Made by a program: the position numbers and the translations under genes
Origin: Gallionellales bacterium CG03_land_8_20_14_0_80_55_15
Lineage (GTDB): Bacteria; Pseudomonadota; Gammaproteobacteria; Burkholderiales; Gallionellaceae
Direction: 5' to 3'
DNA: 7,441 nt
Assembly (NCBI GenBank): GCA_002780675.1
Contig: PEUR01000096.1
Coordinates: forward strand, 1 to 7,441
Notes under the pieces: generated by a model
What the model saw: the letters and a program-made list of their open reading frames with translations, nothing else
What the model was told of the DNA's origin: nothing
Databases searched by the model: none
In this document: in pieces, positions 7,114 through 7,441 of the stretch
Position numbering within the stretch: position 1 is the stretch's first letter
How the letters are laid out: each line of letters opens with the position of its first letter

Positions 7114-7441
7114 ATGGTTGCCTTGTCAGATGATGTCATTTCACCCGCCCAGGCGGTTACGCTGCAGGGTTTGTTTTTGGAACGGGTGCGCCGAACGCCC
7201 GATAAAGTCGCTTACCGGCATTTTCAGCAAAACGCCTGGCGCGATTTGACCTGGCAACAAATGCTGGGCGAAGTCGCGCGCTGGCAGGCGGCTCTAGCCG
7301 GACTGGGCTTGCAGCGTGGCGACCGGGTCGCCATCATGTTGCGCAATTGTCCCGCCTGGATTGCCTTCGATCAGGCGGCGATGTCGCTGGGGTTGGTCAC
7401 CGTGCCACTTTATATCGTGGATAGACCCGACAATATCGCTT
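7114..7441 (+). CDS. Long-chain acyl-CoA synthetase (AMP-forming), N-terminal part only
   Basis: Open from ATG 7114 to the window end: 109 codons and one extra base, so only the N-terminus is visible. Recognisable family stretches are the opening LQGLFLERVRRTPDKVAYR, LTWQQMLGEVARW, then GLGLQRGDRVAIMLRNCPAW and VTVPLYIVDRPDNIA. These match the N-terminal domain of AMP-forming long-chain fatty-acyl-CoA synthetases (FAA1/FadD-like). The ATP-binding P-loop (YTSGTTGxPKG type) and the catalytic C-terminal lysine lie beyond the edge, so chain-length preference and integrity cannot be judged. It would activate fatty acids with ATP and CoA, supplying the substrate for the FadE-type enzyme upstream. 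It lies 50 bases after the short-chain dehydrogenase on the same strand, likely in the same operon or under an internal promoter. Confidence 0.88.
   Translation, partial: MVALSDDVISPAQAVTLQGLFLERVRRTPDKVAYRHFQQNAWRDLTWQQMLGEVARWQAALAGLGLQRGDRVAIMLRNCPAWIAFDQAAMSLGLVTVPLYIVDRPDNIA

Overview
The window is about 7.4 kb of dense, moderately GC-rich bacterial chromosome. Gene families, codon usage and layout suggest a proteobacterium. The protein sequences read most like a betaproteobacterium (Nitrosomonadales/Gallionellaceae-type), but that placement is from memory and was not tested. There are six protein-coding genes, two of them cut by the window edges. I see no RNA gene, insertion sequence, CRISPR array, prophage or convincing terminator.

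Left part (1-1741, minus strand): the first 580 codons of an XPD/DinG-type iron-sulfur DNA helicase, closest in size and style to YoaA. It reads out of the window before its last helicase motif. A 95-bp gap with a small 10-bp-period direct repeat separates it from the divergent radA (1837-3210, plus strand), a complete DNA repair and branch-migration ATPase. This part is therefore a divergent pair of genome-maintenance genes.

Middle (3247-3735): a small four-helix membrane protein resembling the PsiE family, 36 bp downstream of radA on the same strand.

Right part (3801-7441, plus strand): a fatty-acid module. A full-length FadE-type membrane-anchored acyl-CoA dehydrogenase (813 aa) overlaps by 4 bp (ATGA) an HSDL2-like short-chain dehydrogenase (274 aa). 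After a 50-bp AT-rich gap comes the start of a long-chain acyl-CoA synthetase of the AMP-forming family, cut by the window end. Together the synthetase would activate fatty acids to acyl-CoA and FadE would introduce the 2,3 double bond. The dehydrogenase has no assigned substrate but is placed for a linked acyl or carbonyl redox step. No enoyl-CoA hydratase or thiolase lies in the window.

These are largely conserved housekeeping and lipid-metabolism families. I did not find evidence of a wholly new system. The most informative point is the translational coupling of the HSDL2-like enzyme to fadE, which bears on a family whose substrate is poorly defined.
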